From JANQMY01 sp965228775 (GTDB lineage Bacteria > Pseudomonadota > Alphaproteobacteria > JANQMY01): a stretch of 64,000 nt of DNA. Made by a program: the position numbers and the translations under genes. The notes beneath the pieces were generated by a model. The model searched no databases. It saw only the letters and a list, made by a program, of their open reading frames with translations, and was not told the DNA's origin. The stretch lies in the NCBI GenBank assembly GCA_965228775.1, contig OZ245840.1, forward strand, positions 1,612,001 through 1,676,000. The letters are read 5' to 3'. Below are positions 8,013 through 15,456 of the stretch, piece after piece (position 1 is the stretch's first letter; each line of letters begins with the position of its first letter).

Positions 8013-9803
8013 TTAGAATGCCTCAGCGGCCAAAGCCATCATTGATTCCGCACCGGACTTCACTTTCGCCAAAAGCGATCCCGTATCTGGCAACATCCGC
8101 TCAACGAAATAGCGCCCTGTAATGAGCTTGTTCTCATAAAACGCGTCGCCTGCGCCACCATTCGACAATTTCGCTTGGGCGGTTTCCGCCATTAGGGCCC
8201 ACATATAGGCAATGGTTACAAGGCCGAACATGTGCAGATAGTCTGTCGATGCGGCACCGGCTTCGTCGGGGTTTGACAGGCCATTATTCATCAGCCAGTC
8301 CGTTGCTTCCGCCAAATCCGCTTTAGCCTTCTTGAGGCCTGAAATATACGGCGCCAATTGTTCATTGGCTTCCCGTTCAGCGATGAACTCGTCAAGTTCC
8401 TTGAAGAACGCGAACAATGCGCGACCGCCATTCTGGGCAAGTTTACGCCCCACCAGATCTAAAGCCTGAATGCCATTTGCGCCTTCATAGATCATGGCGA
8501 TCCGGGCATCGCGCACGAATTGCTCCATACCCCATTCGGCAATATAGCCATGCCCGCCATAGACCTGCTGAGCATTCACCGCATGGGCAAATCCAAGGTC
8601 TGTTAAGTAAGCTTTGATGACAGGTGTGAACAAGCCCATGTAATCCTCAGCGGCTTCGCGCTCACCTTCCCCCTCGCCTTTCGTTGCGATGTCACCTTTC
8701 AGTGCTGTCCACAAAACCAAGGCGCGCGCGCCTTCATTGAAAGCTCGCTGGTTCATCAGCATACGGCGGACATCGGGGTGCACGATAATCGGGTCGGCTG
8801 GTTTTTCCGGCTCCTTGGTTCCGGAAATCGAGCGGCCTTGCAAACGGTCGTTCGCGTACGTCACTGCGTTCTGATAGGAGACCTCGGATTGGGACAGGCC
8901 TTGCATGCCCACACCCAGCCGCGCTTCGTTCATCATGGTGAACATGGCGCGCATGCCTTTGTGTTCCTCGCCAACCAACCATCCTGTTGCATCTTCGTAA
9001 TTGAGAACGCAGGTCGAATTGCCATGAATCCCCATCTTGTGTTCGATGGACCCGCAGGCAACACCGTTGCGTTCTCCCAACGAGCCATCTTCATTCACGA
9101 GAAACTTCGGCACAACAAAAAGGGACACACCACCAATCCCTTCTGGGCCGCCGGGGATTTTCGCGAGGACCAGATGAATAATGTTGTCGACAAGATCGTG
9201 TTCACCCGCGGATATAAAGATCTTCGTACCCGTGATCTTGTAGGACCCGTCCGCCTGCGGTTCCGCTTTGGTGCGCATAAGGCCAAGATCGGTGCCACAG
9301 TGAGGTTCGGTGAGATTCATGGTACCCGTCCACTCACCACTCACCAGCTTTGGCAGGTACATCTTTTTCTGTTCGTCCGTACCGTGAATATGGATGGCAG
9401 AATAGGCACCGTGGCTCAACCCCGGATACATGCCAAACGCCATATTGGCAGACGACACCATTTCCATGATGCCGGAATTCACCACATGGGGCAGTCCTTG
9501 ACCGCCATATTCCGGGTCCGCCGCCAAGCTTGGCCAGCCGCCTTCCACGAACGTCTTGTAGGCATCCTTGAACCCGGTCGGCGTCGTGACCTCGCCATCT
9601 TTCAGTGTGCACCCTTCTTGGTCGCCCACCACATTCAGTGGCTGCAGCACTTCTTGGGTAATTTTCGCGCCTTCCTCGAGGATCGCGTTCACCACATCCT
9701 CAGGCGCATCGGCAAAACCAGGAAGGTTCGAGTACTTCTCAATCTGCAGCACGTCATGCAGCAAGAATTGAAAATCACGGACAGGGGCTGTGTAAGTCGG
9801 CAT
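8013..9803 (-). CDS. Acyl-CoA dehydrogenase with extended C-terminal domain, 596 aa
   Basis: This belongs to the large acyl-CoA dehydrogenase class (FadE5/DmdC-like) of about 600 residues. An N-terminal helical piece MPTYTAPVRDFQFLLHDVL precedes the FAD fold. MNLTEPHCGTDLGLMRTKA and ITGTKIFISAGEHDLVDNI form the flavin/substrate site, and QVYGGHGYIAEWGMEQFVRDARIAMIYEGANGIQALDL carries the catalytic Glu of the YEG motif. An extra C-terminal domain (about 470-596) is typical of the class. It is the first structural gene after the MerR regulator on the same strand, so it probably opens the fatty-acid oxidation operon. Chain length preference is not readable. Confidence 0.9.
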   Translation of the reverse strand: MPTYTAPVRDFQFLLHDVLQIEKYSNLPGFADAPEDVVNAILEEGAKITQEVLQPLNVVGDQEGCTLKDGEVTTPTGFKDAYKTFVEGGWPSLAADPEYGGQGLPHVVNSGIMEMVSSANMAFGMYPGLSHGAYSAIHIHGTDEQKKMYLPKLVSGEWTGTMNLTEPHCGTDLGLMRTKAEPQADGSYKITGTKIFISAGEHDLVDNIIHLVLAKIPGGPEGIGGVSLFVVPKFLVNEDGSLGERNGVACGSIEHKMGIHGNSTCVLNYEDATGWLVGEEHKGMRAMFTMMNEARLGVGMQGLSQSEVSYQNAVTYANDRLQGRSISGTKEPEKPADPIIVHPDVRRMLMNQRAFNEGARALVLWTALKGDIATKGEGEGEREAAEDYMGLFTPVIKAYLTDLGFAHAVNAQQVYGGHGYIAEWGMEQFVRDARIAMIYEGANGIQALDLVGRKLAQNGGRALFAFFKELDEFIAEREANEQLAPYISGLKKAKADLAEATDWLMNNGLSNPDEAGAASTDYLHMFGLVTIAYMWALMAETAQAKLSNGGAGDAFYENKLITGRYFVERMLPDTGSLLAKVKSGAESMMALAAEAF

Positions 9804-9946
9804 CGTTGTTCCTCAACCAAGAAAAATCTTCAACCAATCGTCAGTTATCTAGAGTCTGATCAGCCAAAATCGACGTCGAACATGAATTTGTGAAAATGCT
9901 TTGGGAAGACAATGTGCCCCCGGGGGTGCTTTCCGGGGCGACAGTG

Positions 9947-10414
9947 TCAATCAGTGGCCAGAAGCGAATCGGAAACGCGTTCCTGCATCACTTCGCCTTG
10001 CCGTGCCCGTTCATCAAGCATGGATTGAACTCTCTCGATCGACTGGGTCAGCCCGTCAATCGATTGATCAATGTCTTCCTTCTGGCGCTTCAAGCTTTCG
10101 ATACGCTCACGGAACTTCTTCAGGCTTACTTGAAGCTGTGTCCGCTGGCCATCCTGCACGTCATACAGATCGAGCATTTCGCGAATTTCAGAAAGCGTAA
10201 AACCGACACGTTTACCTTGCAGGATCAGCATCAACCGCACCCGGTCGCGCGGCGCATAAATCCGCGTTTGACCTGCCCGGCTGGGGCTCAATAGACCCTT
10301 ATCCTCATAAAATCGTATGGCGCGTGGCGTCACTGAAAATTCGGCCGCTAGCTGTGATATGGAATATGTCGGTAAAAGGGGTTTCGTATCTTTTGTCGAA
10401 TTCATTTCGTTCAT
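9947..10414 (-). CDS. MerR-family regulator of acyl-CoA oxidation (LiuR-like)
   Basis: The 155-residue protein opens with the MerR winged helix: YSISQLAAEFSVTPRAIRFYEDKGLLSPSRAGQTRIYAPRDRVRLMLI (about residues 17-64). A long coiled coil follows (about 80-150), which is the dimerisation helix. There is no metal-binding Cys set, which fits the LiuR/acyl-CoA responsive branch rather than metal sensors. ATGs at 10414 and 10405 are both possible starts. The gene heads the beta-oxidation genes on the same strand, 143 bp before the first dehydrogenase. A perfect palindrome lies 56 bp upstream. I infer it represses or activates this cluster and itself. Confidence 0.85.
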   Translation of the reverse strand: MNEMNSTKDTKPLLPTYSISQLAAEFSVTPRAIRFYEDKGLLSPSRAGQTRIYAPRDRVRLMLILQGKRVGFTLSEIREMLDLYDVQDGQRTQLQVSLKKFRERIESLKRQKEDIDQSIDGLTQSIERVQSMLDERARQGEVMQERVSDSLLATD

Positions 10415-10469
10415 GATCAGACAAGTCCCAGGTCGTTTCGCCTCTATTTGCTTTATTGATTTAACGTAA

Positions 10470-10485
10470 TTGACGTTAACGTCAA
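10470..10485. promoter_or_regulatory. Probable MerR operator palindrome
   Basis: TTGACGTTAACGTCAA is a perfect 16-bp palindrome in the divergent region between the MerR gene and the CAP-domain lipoprotein. ACGT half-sites recur on both sides (TTAACGTAA before it and CGTCAA after it). Sites built from TTTACGT/ACGTAAA-like halves are known for LiuR-type MerR regulators. Autoregulation is likely, and control of the divergent lipoprotein is possible. Confidence 0.65.
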
Positions 10486-10510
10486 CGTCAATCGACAGAT
10501 ACGGTAAACA

Positions 10511-11059
10511 ATGGATTCATCTCTCAAAAACCCCAGATTTCCCGCGTTTTTGGCCCTTATCACGGTTATGTTTTTATCTGCGTGCGGCGGCCCAACACGA
10601 GATCGTGCTCAAGAAATACCTCAGGATGATACGCTTCAAACACTGCTGGAACGTCAGGTTCTGACCAACATTTTGGCGGAACGGCGAATCGCCGGCATTA
10701 GAGGTCCATTGCTGGAAGAAGACGGGGACCTGATCGCCACAGCCCGCGCCCATTCCATCGACATGGCCTCGCGCGGCTTTTTCAGCCACGTCAACCCGGA
10801 AGGTGAAGGCCCACTTGTCCGGCACAGAAAAAGAGTGACCTTCGTCCACGGGCGCATCGGCGAAAACATCTGGAGTGCACAGTTGGTCCCGGGCCAGGAA
10901 CCGAATTTGGGAGCCCTTGCCAGGCGATGCGTAACCGGCTGGATGGGCAGCCCGTCTCACCGCGCCCTTCTGCTTGACCAGGAACTGACGAAGGTCGGTG
11001 TTGGCGTCGCATTTTCGGAAGAGTGGGTTTACGTGACTTTGCTGATGCAAACGCCCTGA
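10511..11059 (+). CDS. CAP-domain (SCP/PR-1-like) lipoprotein
   Basis: A 182-residue protein with a lipoprotein signal peptide ending LSACGG (Cys near residue 24). The mature region is a CAP domain: LLEEDGDLIATARAHSIDMASRGFFSHVNPEGEGPLVRH carries the conserved His of the SHxNPxG motif. GRIGENIWS and TGWMGSPSHRALLLDQELTKVGVGVAF carry the E-N and second His positions. The function of bacterial CAP lipoproteins is largely unknown; envelope roles are usual guesses. Its start is 25 bp from the putative MerR palindrome. Confidence 0.85.
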   Translation: MDSSLKNPRFPAFLALITVMFLSACGGPTRDRAQEIPQDDTLQTLLERQVLTNILAERRIAGIRGPLLEEDGDLIATARAHSIDMASRGFFSHVNPEGEGPLVRHRKRVTFVHGRIGENIWSAQLVPGQEPNLGALARRCVTGWMGSPSHRALLLDQELTKVGVGVAFSEEWVYVTLLMQTP

Positions 11060-11212
11060 CCTGAAAATTAGGGTTAAGCGTTTATTAATGCTGCCTTGCG
11101 AGACATGGGGGCAATGATTTGCCCTTAAAGCATTGGTGCGACCGATGCCGGTTCTTGCGATGACCCTTTGCCATTTCAGCGCCGTCCGTTGTTTTGATCG
11201 CGAGGTTGCGTG

Positions 11213-12745
11213 ATGAGCACGCGGCTGCCCTGGAGCGTTAAAGGCGTTGATCCGGCCACCCGGGATGCGGCCAAGCGCGCCGCCGATGCCGCCGGCCTTT
11301 CCTTGGGTGATTGGCTGAGCAGTCTCATCGGCAGAACGGAGCGCAACAGCCAGCTCAACCAGCCGATGCTTCTGAGCCAACCCGCCGATCACCTGCCTGA
11401 TGCAAAGGGCGGATCGGCCGCCGTCGAAGCCGTCCGCGGCGCGATCCGAACACTGCTGGAGCGGCTTCAAGAATCCCAGGCACAAGGTGCCCTGACCCTC
11501 GACGACCTGGAATCCTCCTTGCGCGATCTGGCGGCTGAACTCGAGACATCTCAAACCAATCTCATCTCCAGCGAACACGATCAAAAAATGTATCTGGCTG
11601 GCCTGAGCAAGGACCTGTTTGATCTGAGCACCCGTGTCAGCCTGATGGAGAACAGCCGCGGCGGAAACACCGAAGCCGCCGCCATTCAGATCCTCGAAGA
11701 AGCGATCGGCAAGATTACCGCTTTCATCGAGGCGGCAGACAAGCGCCAAACGGAAGCCATCACGGCCATCGGGGCTACCTTGGACACGCTGGCGGGCGAA
11801 GTCACCCGGCAAAATAAAACGCGGGAGGCGGACAAGTCCGCTCTGCTCGCAAAATCGAAGGCTGCGGAAGAGAAAATTCTGTCGGCCAATGAAACCGCAG
11901 AGCAGCACCACGAAAAGATCATCGACATTCAATCGCGCATGGCGACGGTTGAACGGCGCCAATCGGACAATGTGCGGCTGATCGAAGATAAGATCGAAAC
12001 GCGCTTTGACGATTTGGACGAAAGCTTTTCGCGGTTGCGCGACCGACTGCGCGGCCTCGAAAAACGCCACGCCGAGGAAACGGACACACCGGTCGCTGCC
12101 ATGGAAGTTGCGATCGACCGGTTGAGCCGGCGGCTCGATCAGGTGGAGGTGGCGCCCAATGCCGCCCTTGACGAAAAAATACGGACACACGGCAAAGCTC
12201 TGGAAGAAACCGACCAGCGTATGAGGGATGGCTTTACGGCCATGACCAGCGCCGTTGAAGATCTGGCCGGCCGTCTTGCGGCCCTTGAAAACGGGAGCAC
12301 AAGAAACTCCGACAAAGAGAATAGCAGCGCTGACAAGAAACCTGCCAAGGCCAAGAGCCCCAAAAAGCCAAAAGAGGCCGACACTCCGGCGAAGCGCGAT
12401 CCCGAAAAACCAACAGCCAAGAAACCAAGACCGGTTCAGCCCGGCAAGATCGAGCCGGGCTTTGATCTTGACGATGTGACGGACGAGCGTGTGTTCGACG
12501 AGAATGCCGGATTGCTGCGTTACATCTTCGCGCTCATCCTGATCATTTTCCTGGGAACCAGCCTGATGTTGCTGGCGACGGGGCAGGTTCAACTGCCGGG
12601 CGGCGACGACCGTCCGGAACCCGGGTCCAGCTTCTTCGAGTTCTTTCGCACACTGATCACGGATGCGCCGTCGCTGCAGATGGACGAAACCACCGTGCTC
12701 GTCGAAAATGAAGCCAGCGCTGGATATACCGTAAATGAAGATTAG
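11213..12745 (+). CDS. PodJ-like polar localisation / coiled-coil membrane protein
   Basis: The protein is about 510 residues. The start is ATG at 11213, with a GTG one codon earlier also possible. The N-terminus, LPWSVKGVDPATRDAAKRAADAAGLSLGDWLSSLI, matches the opening of PodJ-type localisation factors (WSVKGV...A..AG..LG.WL). Residues about 75-365 are long coiled coil, followed by a Lys/Pro/Glu-rich linker (370-425). A single membrane span lies near 445-468 (LRYIFALILIIFLGTSLMLLA), with a short acidic exterior tail. The tail lacks the peptidoglycan-binding and Sel1 repeats of full-length Caulobacter PodJ. I infer a cell-pole or division scaffold, with coiled coil in the cytoplasm. Function is by resemblance only. 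Confidence 0.65.
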   Translation: MSTRLPWSVKGVDPATRDAAKRAADAAGLSLGDWLSSLIGRTERNSQLNQPMLLSQPADHLPDAKGGSAAVEAVRGAIRTLLERLQESQAQGALTLDDLESSLRDLAAELETSQTNLISSEHDQKMYLAGLSKDLFDLSTRVSLMENSRGGNTEAAAIQILEEAIGKITAFIEAADKRQTEAITAIGATLDTLAGEVTRQNKTREADKSALLAKSKAAEEKILSANETAEQHHEKIIDIQSRMATVERRQSDNVRLIEDKIETRFDDLDESFSRLRDRLRGLEKRHAEETDTPVAAMEVAIDRLSRRLDQVEVAPNAALDEKIRTHGKALEETDQRMRDGFTAMTSAVEDLAGRLAALENGSTRNSDKENSSADKKPAKAKSPKKPKEADTPAKRDPEKPTAKKPRPVQPGKIEPGFDLDDVTDERVFDENAGLLRYIFALILIIFLGTSLMLLATGQVQLPGGDDRPEPGSSFFEFFRTLITDAPSLQMDETTVLVENEASAGYTVNED

Positions 12746-12902
12746 AATTTCAGGCGCTGGGCCTAGGAACCCAACCCCAAATCGTGATACCCGATGGTAA
12801 GGGGTGACAATTTTCTGGCGCCCCTTGACGTAATGTGACCACCCGCATCGGCCGGGCGAGCCGATATTTTGTTTTAGCCCTATTTGGCCATCGGCGCCGC
12901 GC

Positions 12903-13826
12903 ATGCAGATCTACCTTCCCATCGCCGAAATGTCCGTCAATGCCTTTTTGCTATTGGGCATGGGCGGGGCCGTGGGGTTTTTGTCCGGCCTGTTCGGTGT
13001 CGGCGGCGGCTTTTTGATGACGCCATTGCTCATCTTCTCGGGCATTCCACCCGCCGTCGCCGTGGCCACCGAAGCCAACCAGATCGTCGCATCGTCCGTC
13101 TCCGGAGTAATCGCCCAATGGCGGCGCAAAGCCGTCGACTTTAAGATGGGCACGGTCTTGCTGTCCGGCGGTGTCGTCGGCTCCGCCCTTGGCGTGTTTA
13201 TCTTCAGCAAATTACGCGAACAGGGCCAGGTGGAGCTTCTGATTTCCCTTTCATACGTGGTTTTCCTCGGCACGATCGGGTCGCTCATGCTGTATGAAAG
13301 CGTGCGGGCCTTGCGGCGCCATCGCGCAGGCATGTCACCATCAAGCCGCAAACCCGGCCAACACAGCTGGATCCATGGCCTGCCCTTCAAGATGCGCTTT
13401 CGCCAATCCAAGCTGTACATCTCCGCCATTCCGCCGATCTTGATCGGCTTCACGGTGGGCATCTTGGCGGCCATCATGGGCGTTGGCGGGGGCTTCATCA
13501 TGGTCCCAGCCATGATCTACCTCCTGCGCATGCCGACCAACGTGGTCATCGGCACGTCCTTGTTCCAGATCATTTTCGTCACGGGTCTCGTGACCATCCT
13601 GCATTCGGTGAACAGCCAGACCGTGGATGTGGTGCTGGCGATCCTCCTGCTCACGGGCGGTGTCATCGGCGCCCAAATCGGTGTGCGGGTCGGGCACCGG
13701 CTGCGCGGCGAACAACTGCGCGCTTTGCTCGCTCTGCTCGTTCTCGCGGTTTGCTTCCGTCTCGGGTATGACCTGGTGGTGACACCGGCCGATGTCTTCT
13801 CCCTCGCCCCGATTGGAGAGGGATGA
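12903..13826 (+). CDS. TauE/SafE-family sulfite/anion exporter
   Basis: The protein has 307 residues with two homologous halves, each opening with the family signature: GFLSGLFGVGGGFLMTPLLIFSGIP near residue 22, and GILAAIMGVGGGFIMVPAMIYLLRMP near residue 190. About eight membrane spans are visible. TauE/SafE proteins export sulfite, sulfoacetate or related anions. The stop overlaps the next start by 4 bp (ATGA), showing translational coupling with the TIGR02186 gene, a pairing common in alphaproteobacteria. The exact substrate is not readable. Confidence 0.88.
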   Translation: MQIYLPIAEMSVNAFLLLGMGGAVGFLSGLFGVGGGFLMTPLLIFSGIPPAVAVATEANQIVASSVSGVIAQWRRKAVDFKMGTVLLSGGVVGSALGVFIFSKLREQGQVELLISLSYVVFLGTIGSLMLYESVRALRRHRAGMSPSSRKPGQHSWIHGLPFKMRFRQSKLYISAIPPILIGFTVGILAAIMGVGGGFIMVPAMIYLLRMPTNVVIGTSLFQIIFVTGLVTILHSVNSQTVDVVLAILLLTGGVIGAQIGVRVGHRLRGEQLRALLALLVLAVCFRLGYDLVVTPADVFSLAPIGEG

Positions 13827-14647
13827 TGACGGCTAGATTGAATACGGCGTGGTTTCTGATTGCTTTGCTCATGACGTCCACTATGGCTGCGCGGGCTGAT
13901 ACGCTGGTCACGGACATTTCCGCCGACCGCGTTGCCATCAGCTCGATCTTCACCGGGGCGGAGCTTTTGCTTTACGGCACCATCGACCGCGACCCGGCGC
14001 AAAGCGGCGCGCGGCCGCGCAATGACATTGTCGTCATCTTGCGTGGGCCTACGGAGGAACTGGTGGTCCGCGAGAAAGAGCGCACCGCCGGTATCTGGAT
14101 CAATCGCCACGCGGTGGAGTTCGCGCTGGTGCCAAGCTTCTACTTCCTCGCCTCCACAAGGCGCCTGGAAGAAATCGGCGATGTGGCAGAGCTGCGCGCG
14201 CGGGAGATCGGCATTCGGTATTTGCGCATGCGTCCCAAACGGAACACGCATTCGGGAACGACAGCCGTTGGTATTGCGGAAGCGCTTGCCGGTAACCTCA
14301 ACAGATACCGCGCGGCGGTCATTCGCAACAAAAAGCGCGATGGCCTTTACCGCGAAATCGAGGGCGCCAACGACGAAGGCGTGCGCTTTCGCGGCGGCAG
14401 CCTTTTCCGCGCCAAACTCACAATTCCAGCCAATGTGCCGGTGGGCAATCATACAGCGGAGGTCCATCTGCTGCGTGATGGCAAAATCATCAGTACCACC
14501 ACAAAAAACATCTTCATCCACAAAACCGGTGTGGAACGGAGCATCTATCAGTTCGCCCACCGGCAGCCATTCTTTTATGGCATCGCCGCCGTTCTGACGG
14601 CGCTTCTCGCGGGATGGATCGCCTCCGTCATCTTCCGCGACTCTTGA
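13823..14647 (+). CDS. TIGR02186-type membrane-anchored protein
   Basis: The 274-residue product has a signal peptide (MTARLNTAWFLIALLMTSTMAARA) and a large extracytoplasmic region beginning DTLVTDISADRVAISSIFTGAELLLYGTI. A single C-terminal span lies near 248-268 (FFYGIAAVLTALLAGWIASVIF). This matches the uncharacterised TIGR02186 family, whose genes usually follow TauE-like transporters. It overlaps the exporter gene by 4 bp, so it is probably a partner of that transporter. A beta-sandwich fold is likely. No enzymatic motif is seen. Confidence 0.8.
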   Translation: MMTARLNTAWFLIALLMTSTMAARADTLVTDISADRVAISSIFTGAELLLYGTIDRDPAQSGARPRNDIVVILRGPTEELVVREKERTAGIWINRHAVEFALVPSFYFLASTRRLEEIGDVAELRAREIGIRYLRMRPKRNTHSGTTAVGIAEALAGNLNRYRAAVIRNKKRDGLYREIEGANDEGVRFRGGSLFRAKLTIPANVPVGNHTAEVHLLRDGKIISTTTKNIFIHKTGVERSIYQFAHRQPFFYGIAAVLTALLAGWIASVIFRDS

Positions 14648-14659
14648 TTTGATCACCTT

Positions 14660-14732
14660 ACCACCCGCTCCCCCGGCCCAACCACCCCAAGGGTACCCTG
14701 GTTCGGGTGGTTGGGCCGGGGGAGCGGGTGGT
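14660..14732. repeat. GGTACC-loop palindrome, copy 2
   Basis: Two 28-bp complementary arms (14660-14687 and 14705-14732) surround a 17-bp loop containing GGGTACCC. The arm has CCCCGGCCC where copy 1 has CCCCGTCCC, with the matching change on the other side. It sits exactly between two convergent genes, 13 bp after each stop codon, a natural place for a bidirectional terminator. Confidence 0.88.
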
Positions 14733-14745
14733 TAGACCATCTTTG

Positions 14746-15456
14746 TCATGCCGCCCGGCCGCGCAGGCGGGCGCGGCTCACGGCATAGACCTTCCCCCGC
14801 CCCAGCAGCCACGCTTGGAAATTGGTGGGGAAATAGGGCTGCAAGGCAGGATCGAACACATCAAGCCCGCCGGTATAGGCCCCGAAAGCCGGCAGGATCA
14901 TACGCGTGCCATCGGTCATGAAACAGCGGCGCCGCATGGAGCGGCCGCGCACGCGCACCCGTGCGCAGGGATGAAAATGTCCGGCAACTTCGCCATCAAA
15001 TCCTTCCGCAAGCGGTTCGTGGCGAAATGCCAGGGAACCGATCGCGATCTCCTGCACAACGGAGCCGCCAAAGTGAGGCGGCGGCGCCGGATCGTGATTG
15101 CCTGCGATCCACAACCATTCATGGCTATTCGTCAGCTGGCGGATGGTATCTGCGTCCTTGTCGGCAATACGATATTCCGCACCGTCATCGTGAAAACTAT
15201 CGCCCAGCGCGATCACCCGCTGAGGCGCCAACCGGCCGCACACATCAGCAAGCCGCGCAAGGGTCGAGCGGCTGTCGTAGGGTGGCAAGAGTACGCCTTT
15301 CTCGGCGAAAAACGATCCTTTTTCGAAATGCAGATCCGCGACGATCAGCGTCGACTCTTCGGGCCAATACAAGGCACCGGACCAGTCCGGCAACACGTTC
15401 GCACCGTTGAGGCCGATTGTTGGTATGTCTTCTTGGGGGGACGGCACTAACATCAC
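14746..15456 (-). CDS. pdeM: Ligase-associated DNA endonuclease PdeM (MPE)
   Basis: This 236-residue calcineurin-like metallophosphoesterase has the metal motifs LIVADLHFEKGS (DxH), VIALGDSFHDDGAE (GD), WIAGNHDP (GNHD), and HFHPCARVRVRGRSMRRRCFM (H-x-H and the basic signature of the family). The Pseudomonas putida MPE protein is a manganese-dependent single-strand DNA endonuclease encoded with Lhr, an exonuclease and an ATP-dependent ligase. It begins directly after the Lhr stop (TAAGTGATG; GTG at 15456 or ATG at 15453), so the two are coupled. The exonuclease and ligase partners are 12 kb away. Confidence 0.9.
   Translation of the reverse strand: MMLVPSPQEDIPTIGLNGANVLPDWSGALYWPEESTLIVADLHFEKGSFFAEKGVLLPPYDSRSTLARLADVCGRLAPQRVIALGDSFHDDGAEYRIADKDADTIRQLTNSHEWLWIAGNHDPAPPPHFGGSVVQEIAIGSLAFRHEPLAEGFDGEVAGHFHPCARVRVRGRSMRRRCFMTDGTRMILPAFGAYTGGLDVFDPALQPYFPTNFQAWLLGRGKVYAVSRARLRGRAA

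Noticed and set aside
8778..9893. A 371-codon plus-strand open frame opposite the large acyl-CoA dehydrogenase
   Set aside because: It is the complement of a gene with intact flavoenzyme motifs and no product is recognisable.
10574..12904. A 776-codon open frame on the minus strand, antisense to the CAP lipoprotein and PodJ-like genes
   Set aside because: It overlaps two well-supported plus-strand genes, shows no family similarity, and has a composition expected from the complement of a coiled-coil gene.
13517..14656. A 379-codon minus-strand open frame opposite the TauE/TIGR02186 genes
   Set aside because: It covers two coupled genes with clear signatures and has no conserved sequence.
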